Of a stretch of DNA of 64,000 nucleotides, positions 24,807 through 33,061 are shown piece by piece; the first letter of the stretch is position 1; every line of letters begins with the position of its first letter. Source of the DNA: Peptococcaceae bacterium BRH_c4b (GTDB taxonomy: Bacteria > Bacillota > Desulfotomaculia > Desulfotomaculales > Desulfocucumaceae). The notes below the pieces were generated by a model that did no database searches, was not told the DNA's origin, and saw only the letters and a list, made by a program, of their open reading frames with translations. The stretch lies in the NCBI GenBank assembly GCA_000961595.1, contig LADO01000050.1:48232-112231 (forward strand). The letters run 5' to 3'. Made by a program: the position numbers and the translations under genes.

Positions 24807-25311
24807 TACCTTCTTTCTGCTGTTTGTCGGCTAGCTGGTGAGAAAACAGTAGCCCGTCTACCTTGGTAGGGGTAATTTTGGGAATTACCTCTTCATCATA
24901 AAGGGTGACTGGTGCCAGTGTGCAGCAGCCCACGCAGGCCACCCTTTCCAGGCTATATTCCCGGTCTTCGGTGGTTTCACCCACCTTTATGCCCAGGCGT
25001 CTTTCCCAGGAATCTAGTATAATGTGGCCGCCCTTTACATGGCAGGCTGTGCCCATGCATACTTTCACCTGGTGCTTGCCGGGCGGGGTTGTGCGGAACT
25101 GGTTATAAAATGTAACCACTCCGTACACTTCCACCGGCGGTAAATCCAGATAGCCGGCCACAACCTCCATGGCCTCCGGCGGAACATAACCCAGTTCGCC
25201 CTGGACGCGCTGGAGAATTGGGATCAGGTTTCCCTTGCCGGGGTCAAATAACTCAGAAACTTTCCGGCTGGTTTCAACAGCAATCTGCTTTTCTTCCTCA
25301 GTTAGTTTCAC
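24790..25311 (-). CDS. NuoE/HydC-like [2Fe-2S] subunit
   Basis: The 173-residue thioredoxin-fold protein begins the three-gene unit. It has the helical N-terminal part (LIPILQRVQGELGYVPPEAM) and the [2Fe-2S] ligands in VCMGTACHVKGG and VACVGCCTLAP. It passes electrons between the flavoprotein and the outer subunits in HydC- and NuoE-type complexes. No hydrogenase or formate dehydrogenase catalytic gene is beside it. The 25312-25523 gap upstream should hold the promoter, but I could not define one with confidence. Confidence 0.92.
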   Translation of the reverse strand: MKLTEEEKQIAVETSRKVSELFDPGKGNLIPILQRVQGELGYVPPEAMEVVAGYLDLPPVEVYGVVTFYNQFRTTPPGKHQVKVCMGTACHVKGGHIILDSWERRLGIKVGETTEDREYSLERVACVGCCTLAPVTLYDEEVIPKITPTKVDGLLFSHQLADKQQKEGNAGEK

Positions 25312-25523
25312 TATGCAAACCTCTTTCGTCTCGGGTTTTTTATATTAGTGTAAATACAATGCAATGTCGTTATTGAACATTATCACATCTTCTGCCAAAA
25401 ACCGTTCTCCGGCATAGCGGTTATTTGCACATAAGTACATAACTAATATATCACTGAAAATTACAAAAATAAACACCGAAAGAAATATAGTTCATTATGG
25501 CAAACTGCCATTTTGATAGTCTA

Positions 25524-25763
25524 TCATGTATTGCACAGGGAGAACCAGGTCTGAACAGTCAATGCCAAAAGAAATGCTTCCATATTTAGGGTACTGGCAG
25601 GATCAAAACCATTATCCAGATGATTCTGATACATATATCGAATTGTGGATAAAATGTTTTCCCTGTCCTCCCTCAATGCAATGTTTGCGTTTTTACACTT
25701 TCTTTCCACTACAGGCCGGGCTTTTTCGAATATCTCATTTAAAAAGTCATCGGTTAATAACAT
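25524..25763 (-). CDS. hypothetical protein, 79 residues
   Basis: An acidic helical protein (MLLTDDFLNEIFEKARPVVERKC...) without membrane segments. GGTGGTGA lies just before the ATG. It follows the UGA-interrupted gene by 40 nt on the same strand and may share its transcript. No family recognised. Confidence 0.5.
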   Translation of the reverse strand: MLLTDDFLNEIFEKARPVVERKCKNANIALREDRENILSTIRYMYQNHLDNGFDPASTLNMEAFLLALTVQTWFSLCNT

Positions 25764-25803
25764 ATCTTCACCACCAGTTCAGTATTTTGTCCAGCAAGAG
25801 TAA

Positions 25804-26277
25804 CTATGTTAATGTGATGTTATGAAAATTTGTTATTTCTCCGGGATTAGCCCTCAATGAGGTTATAGTCGTTTCATCCGTCAGCAGGCTTAAGCGCCCA
25901 ACGGATAAATAACCTTCCCAATACAGGTGCCAGCTTAAAGGATAATCGGCGCCCACCATAACTTCCTCCCATTTGTAGCGGAACACCTTGGCAAAGGCAG
26001 CAGCAAGGGTCTCCATGTCCGGGATATCTTCCGGCAGATCTGTCCATACATTAATTAGCTGGCCCACGGCCAGCACCTTCCTGTCCTTGTGTCACCCGGT
26101 TTCGTAAAGGTATACCGGTATGGGGCCGGCCTCCAACCTATTGTCTGATTCTCTCTTTATTTCCAGGAGCTTAGAACCTTCCATGGTAGGGAAAACAGCT
26201 ATGGGGTAGTCCCGGACGATATCCATTATTCCGGCCAGTCGCTGTCGGCTGACTGTGGCAAGAATAGCTGAACTCAT
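25804..26277 (-). pseudogene. hypothetical gene with one in-frame UGA (nonsense mutant or selenoprotein candidate)
   Basis: From ATG 26277 (behind AGGAGG, 9 nt spacing) 61 codons run to a TGA at 26094-26092. The same frame then continues for 95 more codons (HKDRKVLAVGQLINVW...), giving a single protein of about 157 residues. There is no frameshift. The sequence past the stop keeps protein-like composition (VFRYKWEEVMVGADYPLSWHLYWEG). Starting 17 nt after the UGA is a 7-bp GC-rich hairpin GCTGGCC-GTG-GGCCAGC, in the position and with the loop G expected of a bacterial SECIS. A simple Trp-to-stop mutation (TGG to TGA) explains the data equally well. I do not recognise the family. Confidence 0.6.
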
Positions 26278-26630
26278 GGTATTTTGCCTCCTGAATCGCT
26301 AATAACCAACAAAAAAACTTATGAACAGAGTATTTATAAACTTCTTTTTTAGCGCAGGTATTTCCTTTAAATATATTGTAAACAGTTGCAGTTTTTTGAT
26401 CTGTCACCTAACTGACAATAGCAGATAGCTAAAGATCTTTCTTTAAGGGTTAAAAAAGACACCTGCCAGTGGGCTATTGAAATGTTTTTAACGATCAGCT
26501 AATACTGATTATACCAAAATGTCACGATTTAATTAGCCCATGGATATGGACATGGTTATGGTATAATTAGTCATAATATTTGATGACGTTTGGCGAGCCG
26601 GCAAATACAAAATAAATTAGGGAGGTCATT

Positions 26631-27032
26631 ATGAGGCGGGCGGTTATTTTTATCCTGTTATGCACACTTATTCTGGCGGGCTGCTCAGCCCCGCAGAATA
26701 ACGATACCCAGAAAAGCGCGGTGACAGAGCAATATGTAAGGGATGCCATTACCGAATTAATTAACGGCATAAACGAAGGCAATGTGGATGTGGTAAAGAA
26801 ATATGTGGGTGCTTCCGGCCCGGTGGCGGAAAAACTGGTAGCCGCTCTAAAAGACAATATACAAATATATAATATACGTGATATAAACATTCAGGGAACC
26901 ACAGTTCGGGCTACCGTCACCCTGGAGGTAGTGCCGCTGAAGGTCAATAAGGATGTTTCCCTCAACTTTGATGTCACTGATACACTAATGCTGAATAATC
27001 CTCTGGGATTGCTTGCCATTCTTGTCGGCTAA
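26631..27032 (+). CDS. small lipoprotein of unknown function
   Basis: The 133-residue protein has a type II signal peptide (MRRAVIFILLCTLILAGC, lipobox LAGC with Cys18) and a mature part resembling NTF2-like or ligand-binding domains in composition (residues 30-110). It should sit on the outer face of the cytoplasmic membrane. GGGAGG precedes the ATG. An extended -10 box, TGGTATAAT at 26559-26567, lies 65 nt upstream, but its -35 is poor. It is convergent with ylbJ. No specific family recognised. Confidence 0.75.
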   Translation: MRRAVIFILLCTLILAGCSAPQNNDTQKSAVTEQYVRDAITELINGINEGNVDVVKKYVGASGPVAEKLVAALKDNIQIYNIRDINIQGTTVRATVTLEVVPLKVNKDVSLNFDVTDTLMLNNPLGLLAILVG

Positions 27033-27068
27033 TTTGTGAGCGTTAGCCCACTGGCAGCAGGCTGGGCC

Positions 27069-28352
27069 TTATAGGCGGGCCTTTACTTTTTTTAGAGTAG
27101 TATAAACTGCATAGAGGAATAGCAGGGTGGATAAGGTCAGGACTAGCATATAAAGGGAAAATTCAATATTGGCTAATAGCGCTGGTTTTTGCTGCATCTT
27201 TTCAAGACCGGCCATGACTGGTAAAGAATGACCGGCTAAAAGGCTTTGGGCAGGTTCAAAGATTAGAAAAGTATAAAAAGCGGCCAGTGCCGCATGGGCT
27301 ACCCTGGTAATAACAAATGGAGTCATCCTAATATCTGTTTCGCTGATCATGCTGGCTACCTGGGCAAACACGGAAAGGCCGCTCCAGGCCAGGATCATGC
27401 CCACTACAGCCACTTGCTGCACCAGCGGGGCGTCAGCCGTGCTGGCCATTTTAGATCCAATGGTCATTTCAAAAAAACCGCTGGCCAGTGCCGGCAGCAA
27501 TTCCGGTGAGAAACCCAATGGCAGCAGTACTTTACCCAGTATTCCGGCCAGCAGGCCGATGATTCCCGAAATGGTAAATAATTTAATCAGTACCGCAAAG
27601 AGTATAATAAAGCCGCCTATGTTCAGCAGGCTGGTTACGGCGTTCTTAACCGCATCACCCATTATTTTTCCTGCAGGCCTGTTTTCCCGCCGCCAGGCGT
27701 CGAATATTTCTGAGCATGCCCGAAAAAATATATTGCCGTTGTTCTTCATTACTCCGGGCAGACTTTCCCTGCTCCCCCTCCCGTAAAATCTCAGTGCGAA
27801 GCCCAGGGTAAGATTGGCCAGGTAGTGCGCCCCGGCTATAACCACACCCAGTTCCGGCTTGCCGAACATTCCCACCGATACTGCCACCAGCATGAAAAGA
27901 GGGCTGGAGTTATTAGTAAAGGACATCAAACGCTCCGCCTCCACTCTGGTGCATAAACCCCGGGAGCGCAGCTTTGCGGTGACCATGGAGCCGATGGGGT
28001 ATCCCGAGGTGTAGCCGATGCACATTACAAAGGAACCTGCTCCCGGAACATTAAAAAGCGGACGCATTATGGGTTCCAGCAGTACCCCCATAAAATTTAC
28101 CACACCAAAGTTCATCAGCAGCTCAGAAGCGATAAAAAAAGGCAGAAGTGAAGGGAAGACGATGTTCCACCAGGCCTTTAACCCCATTATCGCCCCGTCA
28201 AATACCGCTATGGGCTGACGTATCATTGAAATCGCAAATGCTATAACCGCAATTGTCCAGAAAAAGCGCAACAACTTGCCGGACTGGCCATTTTTCAGTT
28301 TTACTCTGTATGGAAAGATAGCTGTATGTAAAAAAAATCTTTTTAAAAACAT
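27069..28352 (-). CDS. ylbJ: sporulation integral membrane protein YlbJ
   Basis: YlbJ is a polytopic membrane protein of the nucleoside-recognition (Gate) superfamily required for spore cortex formation in Bacillus. The 427-residue product has about eight to ten membrane segments and the family's conserved WWNIVFPSLLPFFIASELLMNFG, GYTSGYPIGSMVTAKL and FTNNSSPLFMLVAVSVGMFG regions. AGGTG precedes the ATG. It is divergent from the DUF177-rpmF unit, a neighbourhood also seen in Bacillus. Mother-cell (sigma-E) transcription is expected from the family, but I did not identify the promoter. Confidence 0.92.
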   Translation of the reverse strand: MFLKRFFLHTAIFPYRVKLKNGQSGKLLRFFWTIAVIAFAISMIRQPIAVFDGAIMGLKAWWNIVFPSLLPFFIASELLMNFGVVNFMGVLLEPIMRPLFNVPGAGSFVMCIGYTSGYPIGSMVTAKLRSRGLCTRVEAERLMSFTNNSSPLFMLVAVSVGMFGKPELGVVIAGAHYLANLTLGFALRFYGRGSRESLPGVMKNNGNIFFRACSEIFDAWRRENRPAGKIMGDAVKNAVTSLLNIGGFIILFAVLIKLFTISGIIGLLAGILGKVLLPLGFSPELLPALASGFFEMTIGSKMASTADAPLVQQVAVVGMILAWSGLSVFAQVASMISETDIRMTPFVITRVAHAALAAFYTFLIFEPAQSLLAGHSLPVMAGLEKMQQKPALLANIEFSLYMLVLTLSTLLFLYAVYTTLKKVKARL

Positions 28353-28543
28353 TAGTGTTCACCTGACTGTTTTTTTTGAAGTATATGGCTAAAATAAGAG
28401 TTTTAGAATTTTGCAGCTTATTCTAACCCGGTGACAACTGTTCTGTTAATTATTCGTTGTGTATTCAGCCTGAGCACATGCGTGTTGTTTAGTAGAATGT
28501 ATTGTGTTCGGACATAATGGGAAATGACTATCAAAGGGAAACC

Positions 28544-28573
28544 TTGACAGAAGGCTCATATTTTCTATATAAT
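28544..28573 (+). promoter_or_regulatory. sigma-A promoter for the DUF177-rpmF unit
   Basis: Consensus TTGACA (28544-28549) and TATAAT (28568-28573) with an 18-nt spacer. Transcription should start near 28580, which decides the start codon of the next gene: upstream ATG codons would lie outside the transcript or at its very end. Confidence 0.85.
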
Positions 28574-28603
28574 GTTTTTTGTGATATGACGGGGTGTATT
28601 GAA

Positions 28604-29116
28604 TTGATTGAAATTGATGTTTCCAGACTGAAGAATAATTCCGGCGAGATCAAAAAGCTCAACATCGCTGTTGATATGCCGCCGGTTCTGTCGGAAGTAG
28701 AAAAAATTGAATTTGATGGTCCGGTTAAATTGGATCTGGTTTTAACTAATGTCAACAACACCATTGTCGTTGAGGGTGATATTAGTGCAAAACTGAGACT
28801 GGCTTGCGGGAACTGTCTGGATTCCTTTACATTTCCTGTACAGGCCGAATTTTCTGAGACATATTATAATGAAGGTCGGGAAGGGATAGAGCCGGGAGAG
28901 TTTTATACACCTTATAACGGCGATAAACTGGATTTGACCCCCGAGGTAATAAAATCTATTTTCGTAGCTTTGCCCATGCGGGTTGTATGCCGTCAGGACT
29001 GTAAGGGTCTTTGCCCTACTTGTGGCAGGAACAGAAACCGGGAAAACTGTGATTGCGCTCCGGAAACTATAGACCCAAGGCTTGAAATGCTGAAAAAGTT
29101 ATTGCCAAAAGATTGA
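28604..29116 (+). CDS. DUF177/YceD family protein
   Basis: The 170-residue protein belongs to the YceD/DUF177 family, almost always encoded before rpmF and thought to act in large-ribosome-subunit (23S rRNA) maturation. The C-terminus has the family's CRQDCKGLCPTCGRNRN segment, a possible zinc site, after a central CGNCLDSF. I start it at TTG 28604 behind GGGGTG, because the strong promoter at 28544-28573 excludes most upstream starts. rpmF follows 39 nt later. Confidence 0.88.
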   Translation: MIEIDVSRLKNNSGEIKKLNIAVDMPPVLSEVEKIEFDGPVKLDLVLTNVNNTIVVEGDISAKLRLACGNCLDSFTFPVQAEFSETYYNEGREGIEPGEFYTPYNGDKLDLTPEVIKSIFVALPMRVVCRQDCKGLCPTCGRNRNRENCDCAPETIDPRLEMLKKLLPKD

Positions 29117-29155
29117 TAAAAATATAAAGTTTTATGGGTGAAGGGGGTGTATTAA

Positions 29156-29341
29156 ATGGGTGTTCCCAAGAGGAGATCTTCCAAACAAAGAGGCAGACAG
29201 CGCAGGGCAGCAAGCTACAAAGCCGAGGCCCCCGGCCTGATCAACTGCCCCCAGTGCCGCGCGTTAACTGTTCCACACCATGTGTGTGCAGAATGCGGAT
29301 ATTATAAAAACAAGGAAGTAATCCAAATGAAAAGCAAATAA
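29156..29341 (+). CDS. rpmF: 50S ribosomal protein L32
   Basis: The 61-residue L32 is of the zinc-binding type: MGVPKRRSSKQRGRQRRA at the N-terminus and two CxxC pairs (CPQC and CAEC) 15 residues apart. It is a structural component of the large ribosomal subunit near the peptide exit region. The start follows AAGGGGG. An intrinsic terminator separates it from fapR. Confidence 0.95.
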   Translation: MGVPKRRSSKQRGRQRRAASYKAEAPGLINCPQCRALTVPHHVCAECGYYKNKEVIQMKSK

Positions 29342-29349
29342 CCCTAAAA

Positions 29350-29383
29350 GCCCACGGTGCTAACAGGCAGCGCGGGTTTTTTT
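29350..29383 (+). terminator. intrinsic terminator after rpmF
   Basis: CCCACGGTGC and GCAGCGCGGG form a stem with two mismatches around TAACAG, followed by seven T residues. Confidence 0.75.
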
Positions 29384-29407
29384 ATATACAAATTTTCAAT
29401 GGCGCAG

Positions 29408-29460
29408 TTGCTTTTTTTTACCAGCTAACCTATAATAATATTTAGTACCTGGTACTAAAT
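29408..29460 (+). promoter_or_regulatory. fapR promoter with overlapping FapR operator
   Basis: TTGCTT (29408-29413) and TATAAT (29431-29436) are 17 nt apart. Immediately downstream TTTAGTACCTGGTACTAAA, the core of a perfect 21-bp palindrome at 29440-29460, matches the FapR consensus known from Bacillus (TTAGTACC...GGTACTAA). It covers the transcription start. FapR should thus repress the whole fapR-plsX-fab operon until malonyl-CoA accumulates. Confidence 0.9.
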
Positions 29461-29482
29461 TTGTCGTATCAAGGAGAAGCTT

Positions 29483-30061
29483 ATGTCCAGGGAGGCCCTG
29501 TGCAAGGCTGAGCGCCATGATATTCTTTCTAAATATATCAACGGCAACCCTTTTCTGACTGATGATGATCTTGCCCATATACTGGGTGTGAGCATCCAGA
29601 CAATTCGTCTGGACCGTGCCGAAATGAACATTCCGGAACTGAGGATCAGGCTGAAAAAAGTAGCCCGGGAAGTGTACGGCCAGGTACGCTCTCTGAGCAG
29701 TGACGAATTCGTGGGAGAACTGGTGGCTCTGGAAGTCGGGCGGGAAGGTATTTCCGTCCTAACAGTGGGCAGGGACATGTTGTTGAGTAAATCCGAAGTG
29801 GCCAGGGGACAGCTGTTGTATGCCCAGGCCAATACTCTGGCTGTGGCATTGATAGATACCGAGGTTGCCCTGACCGGAACGGCCAAGATTAGTTACAAAA
29901 GGCCAGTCTTCAGTGGCGAAAAAGTTGTGGCCAGGGCTTTTATCAGTCGCAAAAAAGGCAATAAATATATGGTAAGGGTTTCCTCGAAAGTAAGGGACGA
30001 AATAGTGTTTCAGGGAAAATTTCTTGTTTTTGCCATAGAGGAGGAGGTCTGGCGCCGATGA
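29483..30061 (+). CDS. fapR: fatty acid and phospholipid biosynthesis repressor FapR
   Basis: FapR senses malonyl-CoA and represses lipid synthesis genes. The 192-residue protein has an N-terminal helix-turn-helix (residues 8-45, LTDDDLAHILGVSIQTIRLDR) joined by a linker helix to a hot-dog-fold effector domain (about 70-190, with RGQLLYAQANTLAVALID). The start ATG follows AAGGAGAAG. Its own operator overlaps its promoter, as in Bacillus. The stop overlaps the plsX start (ATGA). Confidence 0.95.
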   Translation: MSREALCKAERHDILSKYINGNPFLTDDDLAHILGVSIQTIRLDRAEMNIPELRIRLKKVAREVYGQVRSLSSDEFVGELVALEVGREGISVLTVGRDMLLSKSEVARGQLLYAQANTLAVALIDTEVALTGTAKISYKRPVFSGEKVVARAFISRKKGNKYMVRVSSKVRDEIVFQGKFLVFAIEEEVWRR

Positions 30062-31092
30062 AGGTTGCCGTTGACGCTATGGGTGGCGACTATGCCCCGG
30101 GAGAAGTGGTCCGGGGTGCCTTGGAGGCAGTTCGGGATTTTGGTACTGAGATAATACTGGTGGGTGACCGGGAAGCTATTGAACAGGCTATGGCGGATAT
30201 CCCCCTGAGGAAGACAATTGAGATTATACACGCCACCGAGAAGATTGCCATGGATGATGCTCCGGCGGTGGCGGTAAGAAAGAAAAAGGATTCATCCATT
30301 GTAAAGGCAGTGCGTCTGGTCAAGGAAGGAGCGGCCGGGGCGGTGGTTTCCGCAGGCAGCACCGGTGCTGCCATGGCGGCTTCCCTGCTGGGGCTTGGCA
30401 GGGTCAAAGGGATAGATCGGCCCGCCATCGCCACCGTGTTGCCCAGCAGGCGGGGTGGTACGGTTTTACTGGATGTGGGGGCAAATATAGACTGCCGGCC
30501 ACAGAACCTGATGCAGTTTGCCATTATGGGCTCCTTGTATGCGGAAAAAATACTGGGTATTAAAAACCCCCGGGTGGGGCTGCTGAGTATCGGTGAAGAG
30601 GATAACAAGGGCAACGAACTAACGCTGTCATCCTTTCCTCTTTTAAAAAGCGCAGATATTAATTTTGTGGGAAATGTTGAGGGGCGGGATATATTTCAGG
30701 GATCCGCCGATGTAGTGGTTTGCGACGGCTTTGTGGGCAATGTCATACTAAAGGCCGGGGAAGGTCTGGCCATGGCCCTTATGGCCATGATGAGGGAGGA
30801 ACTTACCAGGCACTGGCTGAGCAAGATGGGAACGGTACTTACCCTGCCGGCTTTGAAGGAATTGCGACGCCGGCTGGATTACGCCGAATACGGCGGCGCG
30901 CCGCTGCTGGGAGTAAACGGAGTGACTATAATCTGTCATGGCAGTTCCTCTGCCCAGGCCATCAGGAACGCTGTCCGGGTAGCAGCGGACTCGGTGCAAA
31001 CCGGGCTGGTGACGGCCATCCGCAGCAGTATTGAAAAGAGTAGTGGTGAGCAGCAGGAGAAAGAGGGGTATGCCAATGACGGAACAAAATAG
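30058..31092 (+). CDS. plsX: phosphate acyltransferase PlsX
   Basis: PlsX makes acyl-phosphate from acyl-ACP, the first step of phosphatidic acid synthesis in most Gram-positive bacteria. The 344-residue protein begins MKVAVDAMGGDYAPGEVVRG, the family's diagnostic start. SAGSTGAAMAASLLGLGRVKGIDRPAIA and DVGANIDCRP segments follow. It overlaps fapR by 4 nt and fabH by 17 nt, indicating translational coupling within the operon. Confidence 0.96.
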   Translation: MKVAVDAMGGDYAPGEVVRGALEAVRDFGTEIILVGDREAIEQAMADIPLRKTIEIIHATEKIAMDDAPAVAVRKKKDSSIVKAVRLVKEGAAGAVVSAGSTGAAMAASLLGLGRVKGIDRPAIATVLPSRRGGTVLLDVGANIDCRPQNLMQFAIMGSLYAEKILGIKNPRVGLLSIGEEDNKGNELTLSSFPLLKSADINFVGNVEGRDIFQGSADVVVCDGFVGNVILKAGEGLAMALMAMMREELTRHWLSKMGTVLTLPALKELRRRLDYAEYGGAPLLGVNGVTIICHGSSSAQAIRNAVRVAADSVQTGLVTAIRSSIEKSSGEQQEKEGYANDGTK

Positions 31093-32077
31093 AGCGGGAA
31101 TACTGGGCATAGGTGTTTATGTTCCGGAAAAAGTACTGACCAATGACGATCTCGAAAAAATGGTGGACACAAATGATGAGTGGATTCGCTCCAGGAGCGG
31201 CATACGGGAACGGCATATAGCGGCTCCGGAAGAGGCGACATCGGATCTGGCCCTGCAGGCGGCCCGCAATGCACTGGCGGATGCCGGCTTAAAACCGGAT
31301 GATATCGATTTAATAATAGTAGCTACCAATACACCGGATACGTTGTTTCCAGCCACGGCCTGTTTGGTTCAGGACAAACTTGGGGCACGTAAGGCAGGGG
31401 CCTTTGACCTACTGGCCGGCTGCACCGGTTTTATCTATGCCCTGTCCGTAGGGACGCAATTTATATCCGCCGGGGCCTGCAAGCATGTTTTGGTGGTGGG
31501 CGCCGAAACGTTGTCCAGGATTACAAACTGGGAAGACCGCAATACCTGCGTGCTGTTTGGCGACGGTGCCGGAGCGGTAGTACTGGGGCCGGCGCCGGCG
31601 GGCAGGGGTATTCTTTCTTCTATGCTTGGGTCCGACGGCTCCGGAGGTCCATTATTAGACTTGCCGGCTGGAGGCTCGCGCCTGCCGGCCACCAGCGAAA
31701 CAGTAGATAAAAAATTGCATTTCTTACATATGAACGGGCGGGAAGTGTTTAAATTTGCCGTTAAGGCCATCGAAGACGGAACCCTGGAGGCGCTGGCGGC
31801 GGCGGGCCTGAAAAAAGAGGATGTTAATTTCCTGATTCCCCACCAGGCCAATATCAGAATAATCGAAGCCGCCACCAAAAGGCTGGGTATTTCCCTGGAT
31901 AATGTGCAAATAAACGTGGACCGCTACGGCAATACCTCTACCGCTTCGGTGCCCCTGGCCCTGTATGAAGCGGTGCGGGAAGGCAGGATAAAAGATGGTG
32001 ATAATATTGTGCTGGTTGCTTTCGGCGCCGGTCTGACCTGGGCGGCGGCGGTAATGCGCTGGTTTGTTAATAAATAA
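31076..32077 (+). CDS. fabH: beta-ketoacyl-ACP synthase III
   Basis: FabH condenses acetyl-CoA or branched acyl-CoA with malonyl-ACP to start each fatty acid. The catalytic triad is visible: Cys116 in DLLAGCTGFIYAL, His256 in IPHQANIRI and Asn286 in RYGNTSTAS. I start it at the second ATG (31076, MTEQNRAG) because GAGGGG lies 7 nt before it; the ATG at 31070 is too close. The protein then has 333 residues. It begins within the end of plsX. Confidence 0.95.
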   Translation: MTEQNRAGILGIGVYVPEKVLTNDDLEKMVDTNDEWIRSRSGIRERHIAAPEEATSDLALQAARNALADAGLKPDDIDLIIVATNTPDTLFPATACLVQDKLGARKAGAFDLLAGCTGFIYALSVGTQFISAGACKHVLVVGAETLSRITNWEDRNTCVLFGDGAGAVVLGPAPAGRGILSSMLGSDGSGGPLLDLPAGGSRLPATSETVDKKLHFLHMNGREVFKFAVKAIEDGTLEALAAAGLKKEDVNFLIPHQANIRIIEAATKRLGISLDNVQINVDRYGNTSTASVPLALYEAVREGRIKDGDNIVLVAFGAGLTWAAAVMRWFVNK

Positions 32078-32089
32078 CATCTGAGAGGC

Positions 32090-33061
32090 TTGAAAGGAGG
32101 CGTGGTACTTATTATCCGGACGGAAATTTGTGATTTACTGCAGATTGAATATCCCGTGTTGCAGGGCGGTATGGCCAGGGTTTCTACAGCGGAACTGGCT
32201 GCGGCCGTCAGTGAGGCAGGTGGACTGGGCATAATCGGTGCCGGCCAGGCGTCGGCTGAGTGGGTGAGGGATCAGGTGCGCAGGGCAAAGTATTTAACCT
32301 CAAAGCCCTTCGGGGTTAATGTAATGCTGCTTTGTCCCAATTTAGATGAAATAATGGAGGTTATCAGGCAGGAAAGGGTGGCAGTGGTAACCACCGGTGC
32401 CGGAAATCCCGGCAAATACGTGCCCGGGCTGAAAGAAACCGGCACCAGGGTTATCCCTGTGGTATCGTCGGTGGCTCTGGCCAAAAGGCTGATCCGCTCC
32501 GGGGTTGACGCCCTCATAGCCGAAGGTATGGAGAGCGGCGGCCACGTGGGTGAACTCACCACCATGGCCCTGGTACCGCAAATTGTCGATGCCGTAGATG
32601 TGCCGGTAATCGCGGCCGGCGGCATTTACGACGGGCGGGGACTTGCAGCGGCCCTGGTTCTGGGAGCGGCAGGGGTGCAGATGGGCACTCGTTTCATGTG
32701 CGCTTCCGAGTGCGTGATACCACAGCGGGTCAAAGAAATGGTGATTAAAGCCAGGGACAGGGATACCATTGTTACGGGCCGGTCCACCGGGCACCCGGTC
32801 AGGGTGCTGAAAAATAAATTGTCACGCCTTTTTGAAGAAATGGAGAGTAAATGCGTCCCGGCCGAAGAAATTGAAAGACTTGGAACTGGAAAGCTCTGGG
32901 CCGCCATGGTGGACGGGGATGTGGAAATGGGCTCCGTGATGGCCGGCCAGGTAGCGGCCATGGTAAAGGAAATTAAGCCGGCCAGGGAGATTATCCGGGA
33001 AGTGGTGCAAGAGGCAGGTAAAATATTGCATGATGTATCGGAAATGGCGGTGGCGCGATGA
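32090..33061 (+). CDS. fabK: enoyl-ACP reductase II (FMN-dependent FabK)
   Basis: FabK reduces enoyl-ACP with NAD(P)H through FMN and replaces FabI in many Firmicutes. The TIM-barrel protein shows YPVLQGGMARVS near the N-terminus, GLGIIGAG, VTTGAGNPGKYV, the AEGMESGGHVGE segment with the catalytic-region His, and AAGGIYDGRGLAAALVLGA (phosphate binding). The start is awkward: TTG 32090 and GTG 32102 both lie badly relative to AAAGGAGG (32093-32100), while the family start (MIRTEICDLL) would coincide with an ATT at 32111, 10 nt behind it. The gene ends in a 4-nt overlap with fabD. Confidence 0.93.
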   Translation: MKGGVVLIIRTEICDLLQIEYPVLQGGMARVSTAELAAAVSEAGGLGIIGAGQASAEWVRDQVRRAKYLTSKPFGVNVMLLCPNLDEIMEVIRQERVAVVTTGAGNPGKYVPGLKETGTRVIPVVSSVALAKRLIRSGVDALIAEGMESGGHVGELTTMALVPQIVDAVDVPVIAAGGIYDGRGLAAALVLGAAGVQMGTRFMCASECVIPQRVKEMVIKARDRDTIVTGRSTGHPVRVLKNKLSRLFEEMESKCVPAEEIERLGTGKLWAAMVDGDVEMGSVMAGQVAAMVKEIKPAREIIREVVQEAGKILHDVSEMAVAR

